Both the position numbers and the translations under genes were made by a program. DNA of 64,000 nucleotides. It comes from DASUPK01 sp963831605. Its GTDB lineage: Bacteria > Actinomycetota > Thermoleophilia > Solirubrobacterales > 70-9. The DNA is taken from contig CAWHQR010000002.1 in NCBI GenBank assembly GCA_963831605.1, forward strand, positions 1-64,000, given 5' to 3'. Positions 44,421-53,218 of this stretch are shown here, in pieces; position 1 is the first letter of the stretch; each line of letters starts with the position of its first letter. Under the pieces are notes generated by a model. That model was given only the letters and a program-made list of their open reading frames with translations, was not told the DNA's origin and ran no database searches.

Positions 44421-45611
44421 CTAGTGGGCGGTGGGAAAGGCCGTGCCGTGCCGGATCTCGGCCCGGCCCTCGCCGTAGCCCCGGGTCTCGATCGCGATCA
44501 CGACCCAGAGCAGGACGGCCACGATCGCCAGGATCGCCAGCGCGGGCAAATGCGTGGCGGCGGGGAGCAGCGCGACCAGGACGACCGCGAGCGCGAGGCG
44601 CCGCCAGTTGATCGTCCGAACGTGACGAAGGCGGAAGGCGACCAGGCCGAGCAGATAGAGCGCGACCCCGGCGAGCAGCGCGAACGCCGGCACCAGCTCG
44701 AGTGAATCGTCCACACCTCCCAGCGTCTTCTTCAGGCCGAGGGCCGCGAGGACGATCCCCGCCACCATCGGGAAGTGGAGGTAGGAATAGGAGTCCCGGG
44801 CGAGCTCGTTTTGCACCTTTCCCTCCGGCGCATCGGCCAGGCGCCGCGCGGAGACGAGGGCCACCACGTCGAAGTACATCCACCACAGGGCGGCTGCGAT
44901 TGCGATTCCCAGTGCGGCCGCTGCGGCGATCCCCCAGGTCATCTCGGCGCCGGCCCCGACCCCGATCGCGACGATCGACTCGCCGAGGGCGATGATCACG
45001 ATCAGGCCGTGGCGCTCAGCGAAGTGCCCGGGCACCAGGTGCCAGCCCTCGGAGCCGAACACGTACGGCTCGCCCATGTCGAGGACCAGGGCGAGCGCCC
45101 AGACCGCCGCCCGCAGGCCCGGATCCAGAAAGGCGCCCAGGATGAGGAGACCGACCCCGACGGCGGTGCCCAGGCCGAGACCGAGCGTCGCCCGATGGAA
45201 GCCGGGATCGTCGCGACTGGCGATCAGGAGGAGGGTGATCTGAGCGAAGCGCACCGCCGCGTAGGCGAGAGCGAACTCCAGGGCGAGGCCGTCGAATGCC
45301 CGCGGCTCGCAGATCGCCGCGATCAGGAAGCCGGCCATGGCGGCGAAGAGCACCAGCCTGACTCCGCCCTCCTCGGGATCGAGCACGCTGGTGAGCCAGG
45401 CGTATCCGACCCAGGACCACCACAGCAGCGCCAGGATCAGCATGCCGCGGCCGATTCCGGTCCAGGTCGGCTCGTGCGACATCAGCGTCGTGCACTGGGT
45501 GATCGCCAGGACGAAGACGAGATCGAAGAACAGCTCGAGCGGCATGACCCGCTCGCCCTCGCGGAAAGTGGCCCCAAGCCGGGTGGGGCGCGACCTCGTT
45601 GCGGACTCCAT
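44421..45611 (-). CDS. LtrA (low temperature requirement A) family membrane protein
   Basis: 396 residues with about ten to twelve helices. Signatures: GERVMPLELFFDLVFVLAITQ at the N-terminus and HFAERHGLIVIIALGESIVA in the middle. LtrA was named from a cold-sensitive Listeria mutant; its biochemical activity is unknown. It begins 46 nt from the ZIP gene on the same strand and may be co-transcribed. Confidence 0.92.
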   Translation of the reverse strand: MESATRSRPTRLGATFREGERVMPLELFFDLVFVLAITQCTTLMSHEPTWTGIGRGMLILALLWWSWVGYAWLTSVLDPEEGGVRLVLFAAMAGFLIAAICEPRAFDGLALEFALAYAAVRFAQITLLLIASRDDPGFHRATLGLGLGTAVGVGLLILGAFLDPGLRAAVWALALVLDMGEPYVFGSEGWHLVPGHFAERHGLIVIIALGESIVAIGVGAGAEMTWGIAAAAALGIAIAAALWWMYFDVVALVSARRLADAPEGKVQNELARDSYSYLHFPMVAGIVLAALGLKKTLGGVDDSLELVPAFALLAGVALYLLGLVAFRLRHVRTINWRRLALAVVLVALLPAATHLPALAILAIVAVLLWVVIAIETRGYGEGRAEIRHGTAFPTAH

Positions 45612-45656
45612 GGAGCCGATCCTCGCAGCCCGCTCGGGTCTGCGGCTCGGTGCCTG

Positions 45657-46514
45657 TCAGCCGCCCCCGTAGGCGACGACCAGGTCCGTGAGGACGCCGG
45701 CGGCGAACCCGAAGGAGAGCATCAGCAATCCGAGCTCCCGGTGGCCGTAGCGGCGCATGCCGTGCCAGATCTCACCGATCACGTAGGTGATCGCACCGCC
45801 GGCAACCGCGTAGAAGACGAGCTCGAGCGGATCCGACGTGACGTTGTAGCCGACCATCGCGCCGATGAAGGTGGGGCCGCCGCCGATCAGCCCGACCAGG
45901 GCCAGCCATCGCCACGATGGCTTGACGTCCCCGAGTGGGCCGATGATCCCGAAGCCCTCGGTCGCGTTGTGCAGCGCGAAGCCGATGATCAGAACCGTGG
46001 CCAGGCCGATCTCGCCGGTGCCGGCCGATACGCCGATCGCGAGACCCTCTGCGAAGTTGTGAACCCCGATCGCGGCAGCGATGATCAGGCTCGTTTGCAG
46101 CGCCCGGGCGCGAGCGGTGCTGGCTTCCAGGGCAAGCTCCTGCTCCGTCGTGATGGCGGCATCCGTTGCGCCGCCTGCGATCGGCGGGTGAATCGGCGCG
46201 CTTGCCCGCATCCGCCGCTCGAGGATCCCGAGGCCCGCGCTGCCGAGTGCGAAGCCTCCAACGAGCAACAGGGCGAGCAGGGCAGCGTGACCGATGCTGC
46301 CGGTGCCGGCCTTGTACGCAGAGACCGCATCCTCCGCGATCGCAAATCCATGCGAGAGCACATCCACGAGCAGGAAGACCAGGATGCCGACCGAGAACAT
46401 CGCCAGCGCGACCCGGGCCTTCGAGCTCAACAACTGCAGCCGGCCGATGGGCAGGCCGAGGTAGATCGTGAAGCCGGCGAGAGCTCCGAGCAAGACGGTT
46501 TCGGCGAACGACAC
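45657..46514 (-). CDS. ZIP-family divalent metal transporter
   Basis: 285 residues, eight helices. The binuclear metal site of ZIP proteins is clear: helix IV HNFAEGLAIG (about 151) and helix V HNATEGFGI (about 180). The cytoplasmic loop after helix III is long (about 100-135) and lacks a His cluster. It imports Zn2+, Fe2+ or Mn2+. The GTG start has AGGAGA 9 nt upstream, and a perfect 14-bp palindrome sits just before that, so metal-dependent repression is likely. Confidence 0.93.
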   Translation of the reverse strand: MSFAETVLLGALAGFTIYLGLPIGRLQLLSSKARVALAMFSVGILVFLLVDVLSHGFAIAEDAVSAYKAGTGSIGHAALLALLLVGGFALGSAGLGILERRMRASAPIHPPIAGGATDAAITTEQELALEASTARARALQTSLIIAAAIGVHNFAEGLAIGVSAGTGEIGLATVLIIGFALHNATEGFGIIGPLGDVKPSWRWLALVGLIGGGPTFIGAMVGYNVTSDPLELVFYAVAGGAITYVIGEIWHGMRRYGHRELGLLMLSFGFAAGVLTDLVVAYGGG

Positions 46515-46532
46515 CTGGTCTCCTGAGGTCGA

Positions 46533-46546
46533 TTAGGGCGCCCTAA
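46533..46546. promoter_or_regulatory. Palindromic operator TTAGGGCGCCCTAA
   Basis: A perfect 14-bp palindrome ends 19 nt before the ZIP start codon and abuts its ribosome site. The TTAGG/CCTAA half-sites resemble boxes of DtxR/MntR/IdeR repressors. The regulator is not in the window. Confidence 0.6.
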
Positions 46547-46580
46547 CAGCGGCTCGCGAAAGATACCACCCAACACCGGG

Positions 46581-48035
46581 TCAGCCGTCCACGAGCATCC
46601 CTCGCACGGGCCCGAGCAGGCGCCTGGTTCGCCGGGACACGGCCGGGAGGCGCATCAGGCGGTGTGTGAGCGGTTCGCCCGCGCTGCGACGCCGGAGCTG
46701 ATCCTCCGCGATCGGCTTCCAAAGCTCGTCGATCACTGCATGGGGATCGCCTGACACATCGCCGCTCGTTCGGCCCAGATGCTCCGCCCACAGCTCGAGG
46801 CGGGTCTTCCGCGCCAGAGCCGGTTGACAGGTGATCACGTTCATCTCGGTGTCGTTGAACAGCGAATGCTCGTTGAGGTTCGCCGAGCCGACGGTCAGCC
46901 AGCGATCGTCGACGACGGCGACCTTGGCGTGTACGTAGAGCGGGTCGGTCCTCGCTTCGACACCCGCGTGGACCGTCGTCGCCAGCAGTCCGCCTCGCCC
47001 CTCGTCTGCGTCGATCAGGCGAGCCAGCTGGCCACGCGTCGTATCCGCACCGTTGTTGGGCCGAGCGGGGAGGACCAGCACGATGCGGAACTCGGGAGTG
47101 GGCGGCTGCTGCAGCTTCGCCACCAGGATCTCCACGATCTCCGTAGACCAGAGAAATTGGTTCTCGATGTAGATCAGCTCCTGCGCCGAGCGGAGTGCCC
47201 GCACATACGCCTCGAGAATCCGGAACTCGCCGTCGGGTGCAAACTCGTACGTCCGGTTCGGAACGGTGCGGACGACCTGCACGTCGATCTCTCCGGCCGG
47301 CGCGGGCTGGGCCGGGGGCGCGAGCTCCTCACCATCGACCTCCATCCAGCGCTGCCTGAAATGCGCCGCCACGTCCGCCACCGCGGGGCCTCTCAGCCTC
47401 GTGGCCACGTCATGCCAGCCCAAGCTGCCTCTGGCCGGATGGCCGCGGTCGTCGCAGCGGTCTCCTCCGAGCGAGGTCAGATCGATCCCTCCGACGAACG
47501 CCACGGAGTCGTCGACGATCACCAGCTTCTCGTGATGGCAGTGCATCGTGCGCTCGCGCGCATCGAGCACGCATCTGACCTTGGTTCCTCGAGTCAGCTC
47601 GTCTCGCACGGCCCGCACGTCCGACCGGTGGGGATCGAACACCGGGAGCGGTGGCCCGGCCCAGAGCAGGACGCGGACCTCCACACGCTCGGCAAGTTCG
47701 GCCAGAAGGTCGCGGAGAGGCGGGACGGACCCGTCGTGGGTGAGCGCGAACTGAGGAGTGATGTGCCAGCCGGCGATGTGGACATGCGAGCTGGCATTCC
47801 GGAGCTGTTCGGCAATCTCGGCGAGGGCGTGCTCGCCGTCGATCAGGACGTCCAGCTCGTTTCCGGGCCTCGGTGGAGGATCGCCCTGAACCCAGAGGCC
47901 GGAATCTCCTGACGCCGAGAGAACGCTCGAGTGCCCCAGCCGGTTCAGCCGCCGCCGGTGGTGGTTGCGCACGAGGTGTTCGAGGCCAACGCCCAGACCT
48001 CGATCGGCTCTGTCGATCAGTCGCGACATCCGCAT
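46581..48035 (-). CDS. Phospholipase D-family protein (cardiolipin-synthase-like)
   Basis: 484 residues with two HKD motifs: HCHHEKLVIVDDSVAFVGG (about 165) and YVHAKVAVVDDRWLTVGSAN (about 368). Both His, Lys and Asp sets are complete, so it should be active. No membrane helix or signal peptide precedes the domain, unlike classical cardiolipin synthases. It is closer to soluble PLD-like phosphodiesterases (YIENQFLWS between the motifs is common in them). The substrate is probably phosphatidyl lipids. Confidence 0.9.
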   Translation of the reverse strand: MRMSRLIDRADRGLGVGLEHLVRNHHRRRLNRLGHSSVLSASGDSGLWVQGDPPPRPGNELDVLIDGEHALAEIAEQLRNASSHVHIAGWHITPQFALTHDGSVPPLRDLLAELAERVEVRVLLWAGPPLPVFDPHRSDVRAVRDELTRGTKVRCVLDARERTMHCHHEKLVIVDDSVAFVGGIDLTSLGGDRCDDRGHPARGSLGWHDVATRLRGPAVADVAAHFRQRWMEVDGEELAPPAQPAPAGEIDVQVVRTVPNRTYEFAPDGEFRILEAYVRALRSAQELIYIENQFLWSTEIVEILVAKLQQPPTPEFRIVLVLPARPNNGADTTRGQLARLIDADEGRGGLLATTVHAGVEARTDPLYVHAKVAVVDDRWLTVGSANLNEHSLFNDTEMNVITCQPALARKTRLELWAEHLGRTSGDVSGDPHAVIDELWKPIAEDQLRRRSAGEPLTHRLMRLPAVSRRTRRLLGPVRGMLVDG

Positions 48036-48341
48036 TCAGTAGCTCCGTACCCCTCGCGCAGGTTGTTCCACCACCAATTTTGTGTATTTGCTCGACTCCA
48101 TCGACAGCTGCTCCCTCTTCGGGAGTACGCCGATTCGCCGGAGACCTCCGTTCGGAGTCACTGAGCCCTGCAGAAACGGTTCCTCCGGGCGATGTGCGAG
48201 ACCGGGCTGGTGTCGCCCAGCGAACGGTCGGCCTGACCAGCGCCCGTTGTTCAGGCGTCGTTCAGGCAGCTGAAGTGACCATGGTCAGGGGCCACATCGG
48301 CTACAGAGGAGCCGGAGATCTCGAAGCTCTGCTGTGGAGCG
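48036..48341. other. Divergent intergenic region with a PHO-box-like repeat
   Basis: Control region between the PLD gene (minus) and the M14 peptidase (plus). Apart from the direct repeat at 48249-48270 it has a moderately AT-rich tract near 48074-48092. I see no gene in it. Confidence 0.45.
48249..48270 (+). promoter_or_regulatory. PHO-box-like tandem 11-bp repeat
   Basis: GTTCAGGCGTC followed at once by GTTCAGGCAGC. An 11-bp period of GTTCA-type units is the binding pattern of PhoB/PhoP regulators. It lies 72 bp before the M14 peptidase start. Confidence 0.5.
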
Positions 48342-49106
48342 GTGTTCATTCTGATCTCGTCGGCGCTGGCGCTGACGAGCACCGGGTGCGAACAGACCGG
48401 CCACGCCGAGCAGCACGCCGCCGTCGGTGCCCGCACGGTGAGGCGGGTGATCGTCGGACGCTCAATCCAGCGCCGACCGATCCGCGCCGTCGAACTCGGG
48501 GACCCCCCGGCTCCACGCCGAGTCCTGGTGGTGGGGTGCGTTCACGGCAGCGAACGCGCCGGCGAGGCGGTGACACGGCGCCTGAGGTCAACCGCTGTCC
48601 CGGCAGGGGTTCTGATCTGGGCCGTCGACCAGTTCAACCCGGACGGGTGTAGGGCGGGGACTCGCCAGAACGCGCGCGGCGTCGATCTCAACCGGAACTC
48701 TCCGTGGCACTGGCGGAGGCTGGGAGGCCAGTTCTACTCCGGCCCGCGGCCGCTCTCGGAGCCGGAATCCCGCGCAATCAACTCGCTCGTGCGGTGCGTA
48801 CAGCCACAGATCAGCGTCTGGTACCACCAATCTGAGGGGCTGGTCGACGATTCCGGGGGAAAGAGATCGATCGAGCGGCATTACGCGCGGATCGTCGGCT
48901 TGCCATTTCGCCACATCGGTCTGGAGCCGGGCAGCATCACCAGCTGGCAGAACGCTGCCTTTCCCCAGGACACCGCCTTTGTCGTCGAGTTGCCGCCTGG
49001 CCGGCTTCCGGCCGACGCCGCCAGGCGCCACGTCTCCGCGGTTCTCGCACTCGCCCAGGCGATTCCGCCTCGTTCACAGACCCCCAATCAGCAGCCCTGC
49101 CGCTGA
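48342..49106 (+). CDS. M14-family zinc carboxypeptidase (MpaA-like), exported
   Basis: 254 residues. A short hydrophobic signal ends TSTGC, a weak lipobox. The M14 zinc site is HGSERAG (His and Glu, about 66-69) and the His of WYHQSEG (about 162); QNARGVDLNRNSPWHWR holds the substrate-binding Asn-Arg pair, and the catalytic Glu is in AFVVELPPG (about 214). The closest known activity is MpaA-like hydrolysis of the gamma-D-Glu-diaminopimelate bond in cell-wall peptides. An extracytoplasmic location suggests wall turnover. Confidence 0.82.
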   Translation: MFILISSALALTSTGCEQTGHAEQHAAVGARTVRRVIVGRSIQRRPIRAVELGDPPAPRRVLVVGCVHGSERAGEAVTRRLRSTAVPAGVLIWAVDQFNPDGCRAGTRQNARGVDLNRNSPWHWRRLGGQFYSGPRPLSEPESRAINSLVRCVQPQISVWYHQSEGLVDDSGGKRSIERHYARIVGLPFRHIGLEPGSITSWQNAAFPQDTAFVVELPPGRLPADAARRHVSAVLALAQAIPPRSQTPNQQPCR

Positions 49107-49107
49107 G

Positions 49108-50607
49108 ATGTCCTCTTCGCCCTCAACCCGGTACCCGGTCTCACGGCCCGTCGTCGGCCTGGTCCTGCTTGCCTCGCTGGTTCGCTTCGGCACCCTCGGG
49201 GCCAAGAGCTTCTGGGGCGATGAGATCAGCACCGTGGACCTGGTCCACCGCTCACTCGGACACATGCTCACCGGGATTGGGAACCTCGAATCGACGCCGC
49301 CCCTGTACTACCTGGCCTCCTGGCTCTGGGTCCAAATCGTTCCCGCCACTGAGGTGGGGATCCGAGCACTGCCGGCGCTCTTCGGCGTGGCCCTGGTCCC
49401 GGTGACCTACTGGATCGGTCGCGAGCTTGCCGATGAGCGGGCCGCAACGATTTCCGCGGCCCTGGTCGCATGCAACCCGTTCCTGGTCTGGTACTCGCAG
49501 GAAGCCCGCGCGTATTCGCTGCTCGCGTTGCTCAGCGCGGTCGCGCTCCTGCTCGCGGTTCGCGCGGTGAAGCGTCCCAGTCTCCGTCTCTACGCCGGCT
49601 GGGCTCTGGCCTCCGCCTTGGCGCTCGCCACGCACTATTTCGCGGTGTTCCTGCTCGTGCCGGAGGCGGTGATCCTGCTGCGTCTTGCGCCGAAACGACG
49701 GGTGGCGGCCGCGGCGGTCGGCTTCGTCGCGGCGACTGGGGCGTTCCTCCTGCCCCTTGCCGTACAGCAGCAGTCCATGGGCCACGCCACGTGGATCAGC
49801 AGCGCACCGATCCTCGGCAGGCTGGCGATCACCCCGCTCGACTTTCTCGTCTCGTTCGATCTCACCTCTGCGGCGGTGCCGGTTGCCGCAATCGTGGTCG
49901 CGGCGGCGCTCGTGGGCTTGGCGCGCCTCGCCGCCTCCCGGCTCTCCGGCGGCCCCGGCCCGCGTCTCGTGGCGACGATGCTCGTCGCCACCTTCATCCT
50001 GCCGCTGGGACTCGCGCTGGGCGGGCTCGACTATCTGGATCCGCGCAATCTGATCGTCGCGTTGGTTCCCGGCCTGGTCCTGCTCTCGATGGGATTCGCC
50101 GCTCCGGCGAGGCAGCGACTCGGGGCCGCGGCGGCCGTGGTGCTCTGTCTGGCCTCGCTCGCGGTCGTGCTGCTCACGGCCTGGGAGCCGAAGTACCACA
50201 GCGAGGATTGGCGGGCTGCAGCGAGCGATTTGGGGCCGCCCCGCGTGGATCGCGTCGTGATTGCGACTCCGGGGAGCTTTGCGCGCAAGCCGCTGCAGTT
50301 CTATCTGCCCGGGAGCCAGTCGCTGTCGAGCAGCGATGATCCTGTGGAGGAGGTCGATGTGCTCGCCCTGCCGCGCCAGGGCAGCAGTACGCCCAGGCCC
50401 ATGCTCCATCTTTCGATGCCGCGATTCCGCCTGGTCGCTCGCGACTTCGATGGACGCTTTCTCGTCTGGCGCTACAGACCGACCGGCCCGCAGCGGCTTT
50501 CACTCGCGCAGCTCGAGCCGCAGGTGAGCAGATCTGGAGCTGATGTCATCTGGCAGGGCTCGTCGACCCCAACGGTGGCAGCACAAGTTCGTCTGCAGTC
50601 GGGTTGA
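49108..50607 (+). CDS. GT39-like (ArnT/PMT-type) membrane glycosyltransferase
   Basis: 499 residues with about eleven to twelve helices. The first extracytoplasmic loop has the catalytic acidic motif FWGDEISTVDL (GT-C fold), followed by STPPLYYLASWLW and YSQEARAYSLL, all typical of ArnT/PMT-family enzymes using polyprenyl-phosphate sugars. The C-terminal 110 residues are a soluble domain. ATG 49108 is 1 nt after the preceding stop. The 3' end overlaps the convergent GT87-like gene by 62 bp. Confidence 0.85.
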   Translation: MSSSPSTRYPVSRPVVGLVLLASLVRFGTLGAKSFWGDEISTVDLVHRSLGHMLTGIGNLESTPPLYYLASWLWVQIVPATEVGIRALPALFGVALVPVTYWIGRELADERAATISAALVACNPFLVWYSQEARAYSLLALLSAVALLLAVRAVKRPSLRLYAGWALASALALATHYFAVFLLVPEAVILLRLAPKRRVAAAAVGFVAATGAFLLPLAVQQQSMGHATWISSAPILGRLAITPLDFLVSFDLTSAAVPVAAIVVAAALVGLARLAASRLSGGPGPRLVATMLVATFILPLGLALGGLDYLDPRNLIVALVPGLVLLSMGFAAPARQRLGAAAAVVLCLASLAVVLLTAWEPKYHSEDWRAAASDLGPPRVDRVVIATPGSFARKPLQFYLPGSQSLSSSDDPVEEVDVLALPRQGSSTPRPMLHLSMPRFRLVARDFDGRFLVWRYRPTGPQRLSLAQLEPQVSRSGADVIWQGSSTPTVAAQVRLQSG

Positions 50608-51775
50608 GCTTTCGCCGAATCAGCCAGATCGCAAGCCAGGCCGTGAACAGCTGGCGCAGACCGTACGCACCCCATTGGATCGCAAGCGGGAAGTCCGCCG
50701 CGATCGGGCCGACCGGATGCAGCGGTCCGAAGGTGGAGGCGAAGATCAGCACGTCCAGCAGCACAAACCCGAGCGCCAGGGTGACGGGGACCCCCTCTAT
50801 CGCCATGACGGCGAATATCCAGAGTGAGTACTGGGGGCTGTAGACCTTCGCCGTCGCGAACACCCACAGCAGCGCGGCACAGGACGCAGGGATCAGCGCG
50901 CCGCCGGAGCGGTTCCGGGCGCCGGCCGCCAGGATCACGATCAGGGCCAGGCCGGCGGCGAACAGCGGCACCGCCACCAGGTCCGCCGAATGGCCGAGCA
51001 GGGGGTGCCAGATCGTCCCGCGCGGGGGCCGTTGGTCCGTGTAGGTGAAGAAGTAGGACCAGTTGGCGCGAATCGATCCTGCGCCGGTGAGCGCGAACGG
51101 AAGGTTGACGGCCAACGTGATCGCGGTGAAGACGCCCATGATCAGGGCAGCCGAACGCCGTCGCTGCTCCGCCAGCCGGAGGACGATGACGATCGGGAGA
51201 ACGACGATCGGGAAGAGCTTGGCCCAGGTAGCGAGGGCGAGGAACGCCGCGCCCCATCCGTCCCTGCCTCTCTGGAAGAGAAGCAGCGCGACGACGAGCA
51301 GGCAGACCCCCAGCAGGTCCCAGTTCAGTGTTCCGTAGAGGGCAAGCGCCGGCGTGGCTGCGAACAGCCACGGATTCGCCCCGTCGATCCGAGTGAGCGC
51401 CCAGACCGTCACCAGCGCCAGGCAGAGGAGGAGACCGGTGGAGCTCAGGAAGTAGGCGGCGACGCTGGTGTGGGCGAAGCTCGCCACCCAGACGAACAGG
51501 CCGGTCAGGACCGGATACTCGAAACGGAAATCGAGGTACGGCATCGGATGCTGCCCGAGGTGGTCCCGAAGGAAGAGATGGGAGATGTCCGAGTAGGCGC
51601 CCACATGTGCCATCAGGTCCACGTTGAGGGCGTGCGCGGTCAAGGGTCCCTGGTACGCGAACAGGACGGGCGCCCGCATCAGCGCTCCGAGAAGGATCAA
51701 CGCGGCTGGAAGCGCAAACAGGGGGGCGCTGCGCGCCAGCGCGCCTCGGCGGACCTGAATGGCATGTGCGGACAT
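50546..51775 (-). CDS. GT87-like polytopic glycosyltransferase
   Basis: 409 residues with about ten to twelve helices. The early loop DFRFEYPVLTGLFVW fits the DxxFEYPP pattern of GT87 (DUF2029) mannosyltransferases. WAKLFPIVVLPIV, TIWHPLLGHSADLV and KVYSPQYSLWIF are further family signatures. In mycobacteria GT87 enzymes extend lipomannan from polyprenyl-phosphomannose. The substrate here is unknown. It is convergent with the GT39-like gene, with overlapping 3' ends. Confidence 0.82.
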   Translation of the reverse strand: MSAHAIQVRRGALARSAPLFALPAALILLGALMRAPVLFAYQGPLTAHALNVDLMAHVGAYSDISHLFLRDHLGQHPMPYLDFRFEYPVLTGLFVWVASFAHTSVAAYFLSSTGLLLCLALVTVWALTRIDGANPWLFAATPALALYGTLNWDLLGVCLLVVALLLFQRGRDGWGAAFLALATWAKLFPIVVLPIVIVLRLAEQRRRSAALIMGVFTAITLAVNLPFALTGAGSIRANWSYFFTYTDQRPPRGTIWHPLLGHSADLVAVPLFAAGLALIVILAAGARNRSGGALIPASCAALLWVFATAKVYSPQYSLWIFAVMAIEGVPVTLALGFVLLDVLIFASTFGPLHPVGPIAADFPLAIQWGAYGLRQLFTAWLAIWLIRRKLNPTADELVLPPLGSTSPAR

Positions 51776-51808
51776 GGGGAGCTATCCAGGGTGGGGGATC
51801 AGCACCGC

Positions 51809-52504
51809 CTAGTCGGCTGATTCCTCGGCCGCCTTGGTCTGTGGGGGTGGCCCCTTGGAGCGGGCGCGCAGATGCCGTGCGATGAGGAAGGCGACGACGA
51901 GCGCCACGGCGGCGACGGCCAAGTAGTCGGCGTAGCGGAATTGGCGATGGAAGCTCTCCCAGCTGCCACCGAGCGCCCAGCCTGCGGCCGCGAACCCGAA
52001 GCACCAGATGGCCGAGCCCGCCAGCGTCAGGGGGAGATAGATCGGCATCGGCGTACGAAAGACGCCGGCCGGAATCGAGATGAAGGAGCGGACCACCGGC
52101 GTGATCCGCCCGAAAAACACGGCCCGAGCTCCGAATCGATCGAACCATCGCTCGGCCCGCTCGAGGGTCTCGGGGCTCAGGTGAAACCAACGGCCGTGGC
52201 GCTCGAGCAGCGGCCGACCACCTGAGCGCCCGATCGTCCAGCCGATCAGGGCGCCGACCAGGTAGCCGAGGGTCCCGGCGAGCGCGAGCGCGATGTAGCT
52301 CTCGAGGCCGTCCTGCAGGTCCACTCCGAACAGCGAGGCCTGCTGGCCGGCGATCGCCCCGGCTGCCAGCACCCCGGCATAGAGCATGATCAGCTCGCCG
52401 CCCACCGGAAACAGGGCGTCCACCGCCATCAGCGCGAAGACCGCGTAGACGCCGTTCTGGCCGATCCAGTCGGTGATCGTGGTTGTGATGCTCGCCAGGG
52501 GCAC
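51809..52504 (-). CDS. DedA-family membrane protein
   Basis: 231 residues. The VTT/SNARE-associated core is clear: GGELIMLYAGVLAAG, GYLVGALIGWTIGRSGGRPLLERHG, FDRFGARAVFFGRITPVVRSF with the functional Arg residues, and ISIPAGVFRTP. DedA proteins act in lipid-carrier recycling (undecaprenyl phosphate or phosphatidylethanolamine flipping) and membrane homeostasis. A PHO-box-like tandem repeat lies 49 bp upstream of the start, and phosphate-transport genes are next upstream. Confidence 0.93.
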   Translation of the reverse strand: MPLASITTTITDWIGQNGVYAVFALMAVDALFPVGGELIMLYAGVLAAGAIAGQQASLFGVDLQDGLESYIALALAGTLGYLVGALIGWTIGRSGGRPLLERHGRWFHLSPETLERAERWFDRFGARAVFFGRITPVVRSFISIPAGVFRTPMPIYLPLTLAGSAIWCFGFAAAGWALGGSWESFHRQFRYADYLAVAAVALVVAFLIARHLRARSKGPPPQTKAAEESAD

Positions 52505-52552
52505 CGAGGCATTGTGCTTCCCTTGCGCCTGTCTCCCGGCTGTTTCCCGAAT

Positions 52553-52574
52553 CTGTTCAGGCTCTGTTCAGGCT
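52553..52574. promoter_or_regulatory. PHO-box-like tandem repeat CTGTTCAGGCT x2
   Basis: Two perfect, adjacent copies of CTGTTCAGGCT lie between DUF47 and dedA. The 11-bp period and CTGT-CA core match the PhoB box layout. The motif reads on the plus strand, opposite to dedA. Confidence 0.55.
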
Positions 52575-52597
52575 CCCGCCTGAAGGCGGTAGCCGCC

Positions 52598-53218
52598 TCA
52601 GCTCTCCTTGACGACGGCATAGACCACACGTTCGGCTACGTCGACCACGATATGACTGAGCAAATCACAGCGCCGGTATAGCTCTCGAAGGGATATCCGC
52701 AGGCGCATTTCCTCGACCTCAAGCAGCTTGGCAGTCTCGGCGTAGTAGACGTGCTCGAGACGCCGGGCGGTCTTGATCGCGGCGTCGGCGGCTGTGGTAC
52801 TCGCGTCGTCGTCTGACCCGAGCCGGGCGATGGCATCGTCGATTTGCCGGGTCGCCTCCAGAAGCAGGGTCGCCATCGCGGCCAGCCCCGGAGTGGGGGA
52901 AACGTCCATCGCCTGAGCTTCCTCGATCAGGTCGCGCGCATGGTCGAGGATCCAGTCGATCCCGCGAGAAAGCGTGAACAGGTCCTCGGGTTCCATCTGG
53001 AGGATGAAGGCCTCTCGCAGCGCATTCAGCAGGTCACGCTTTGCAGCATCACCCTGGGGTTCAGCTTCGCGAACGATCTCAGCGGCCGCCGCGTCGCCCT
53101 CTGCCCATGCCTTCAGCCCATCGAGGCCCTCGATGGTCACCGCCATCTGCCTGCGAAGCAGCCCGATGGCGTCTGGTGTGTCCGGAAGAAACCAGCGGTG
53201 ATTTCTGCGAGCAGTCAT
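52598..53218 (-). CDS. DUF47/PhoU-like phosphate transport accessory protein
   Basis: 206 residues, all alpha-helical: LLRRQMAVTIEGLDGLKAWAEGD, RREAFILQMEP-like repeats with metal-site acids (EDLFTLSRGIDWILDHARDL) and RRLEHVYYAETAKLLE. This two-bundle layout is that of DUF47/PhoU-like proteins that are encoded with Pit transporters and tune phosphate uptake. ATG 53218 overlaps the Pit stop (ATGA), so the pair is translationally coupled. Confidence 0.88.
   Translation of the reverse strand: MTARRNHRWFLPDTPDAIGLLRRQMAVTIEGLDGLKAWAEGDAAAAEIVREAEPQGDAAKRDLLNALREAFILQMEPEDLFTLSRGIDWILDHARDLIEEAQAMDVSPTPGLAAMATLLLEATRQIDDAIARLGSDDDASTTAADAAIKTARRLEHVYYAETAKLLEVEEMRLRISLRELYRRCDLLSHIVVDVAERVVYAVVKES

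Noticed and set aside
44775..46526. A 583-residue plus-strand frame
   Set aside because: It is antisense to the LtrA and ZIP genes, which have clear family signatures on the minus strand.
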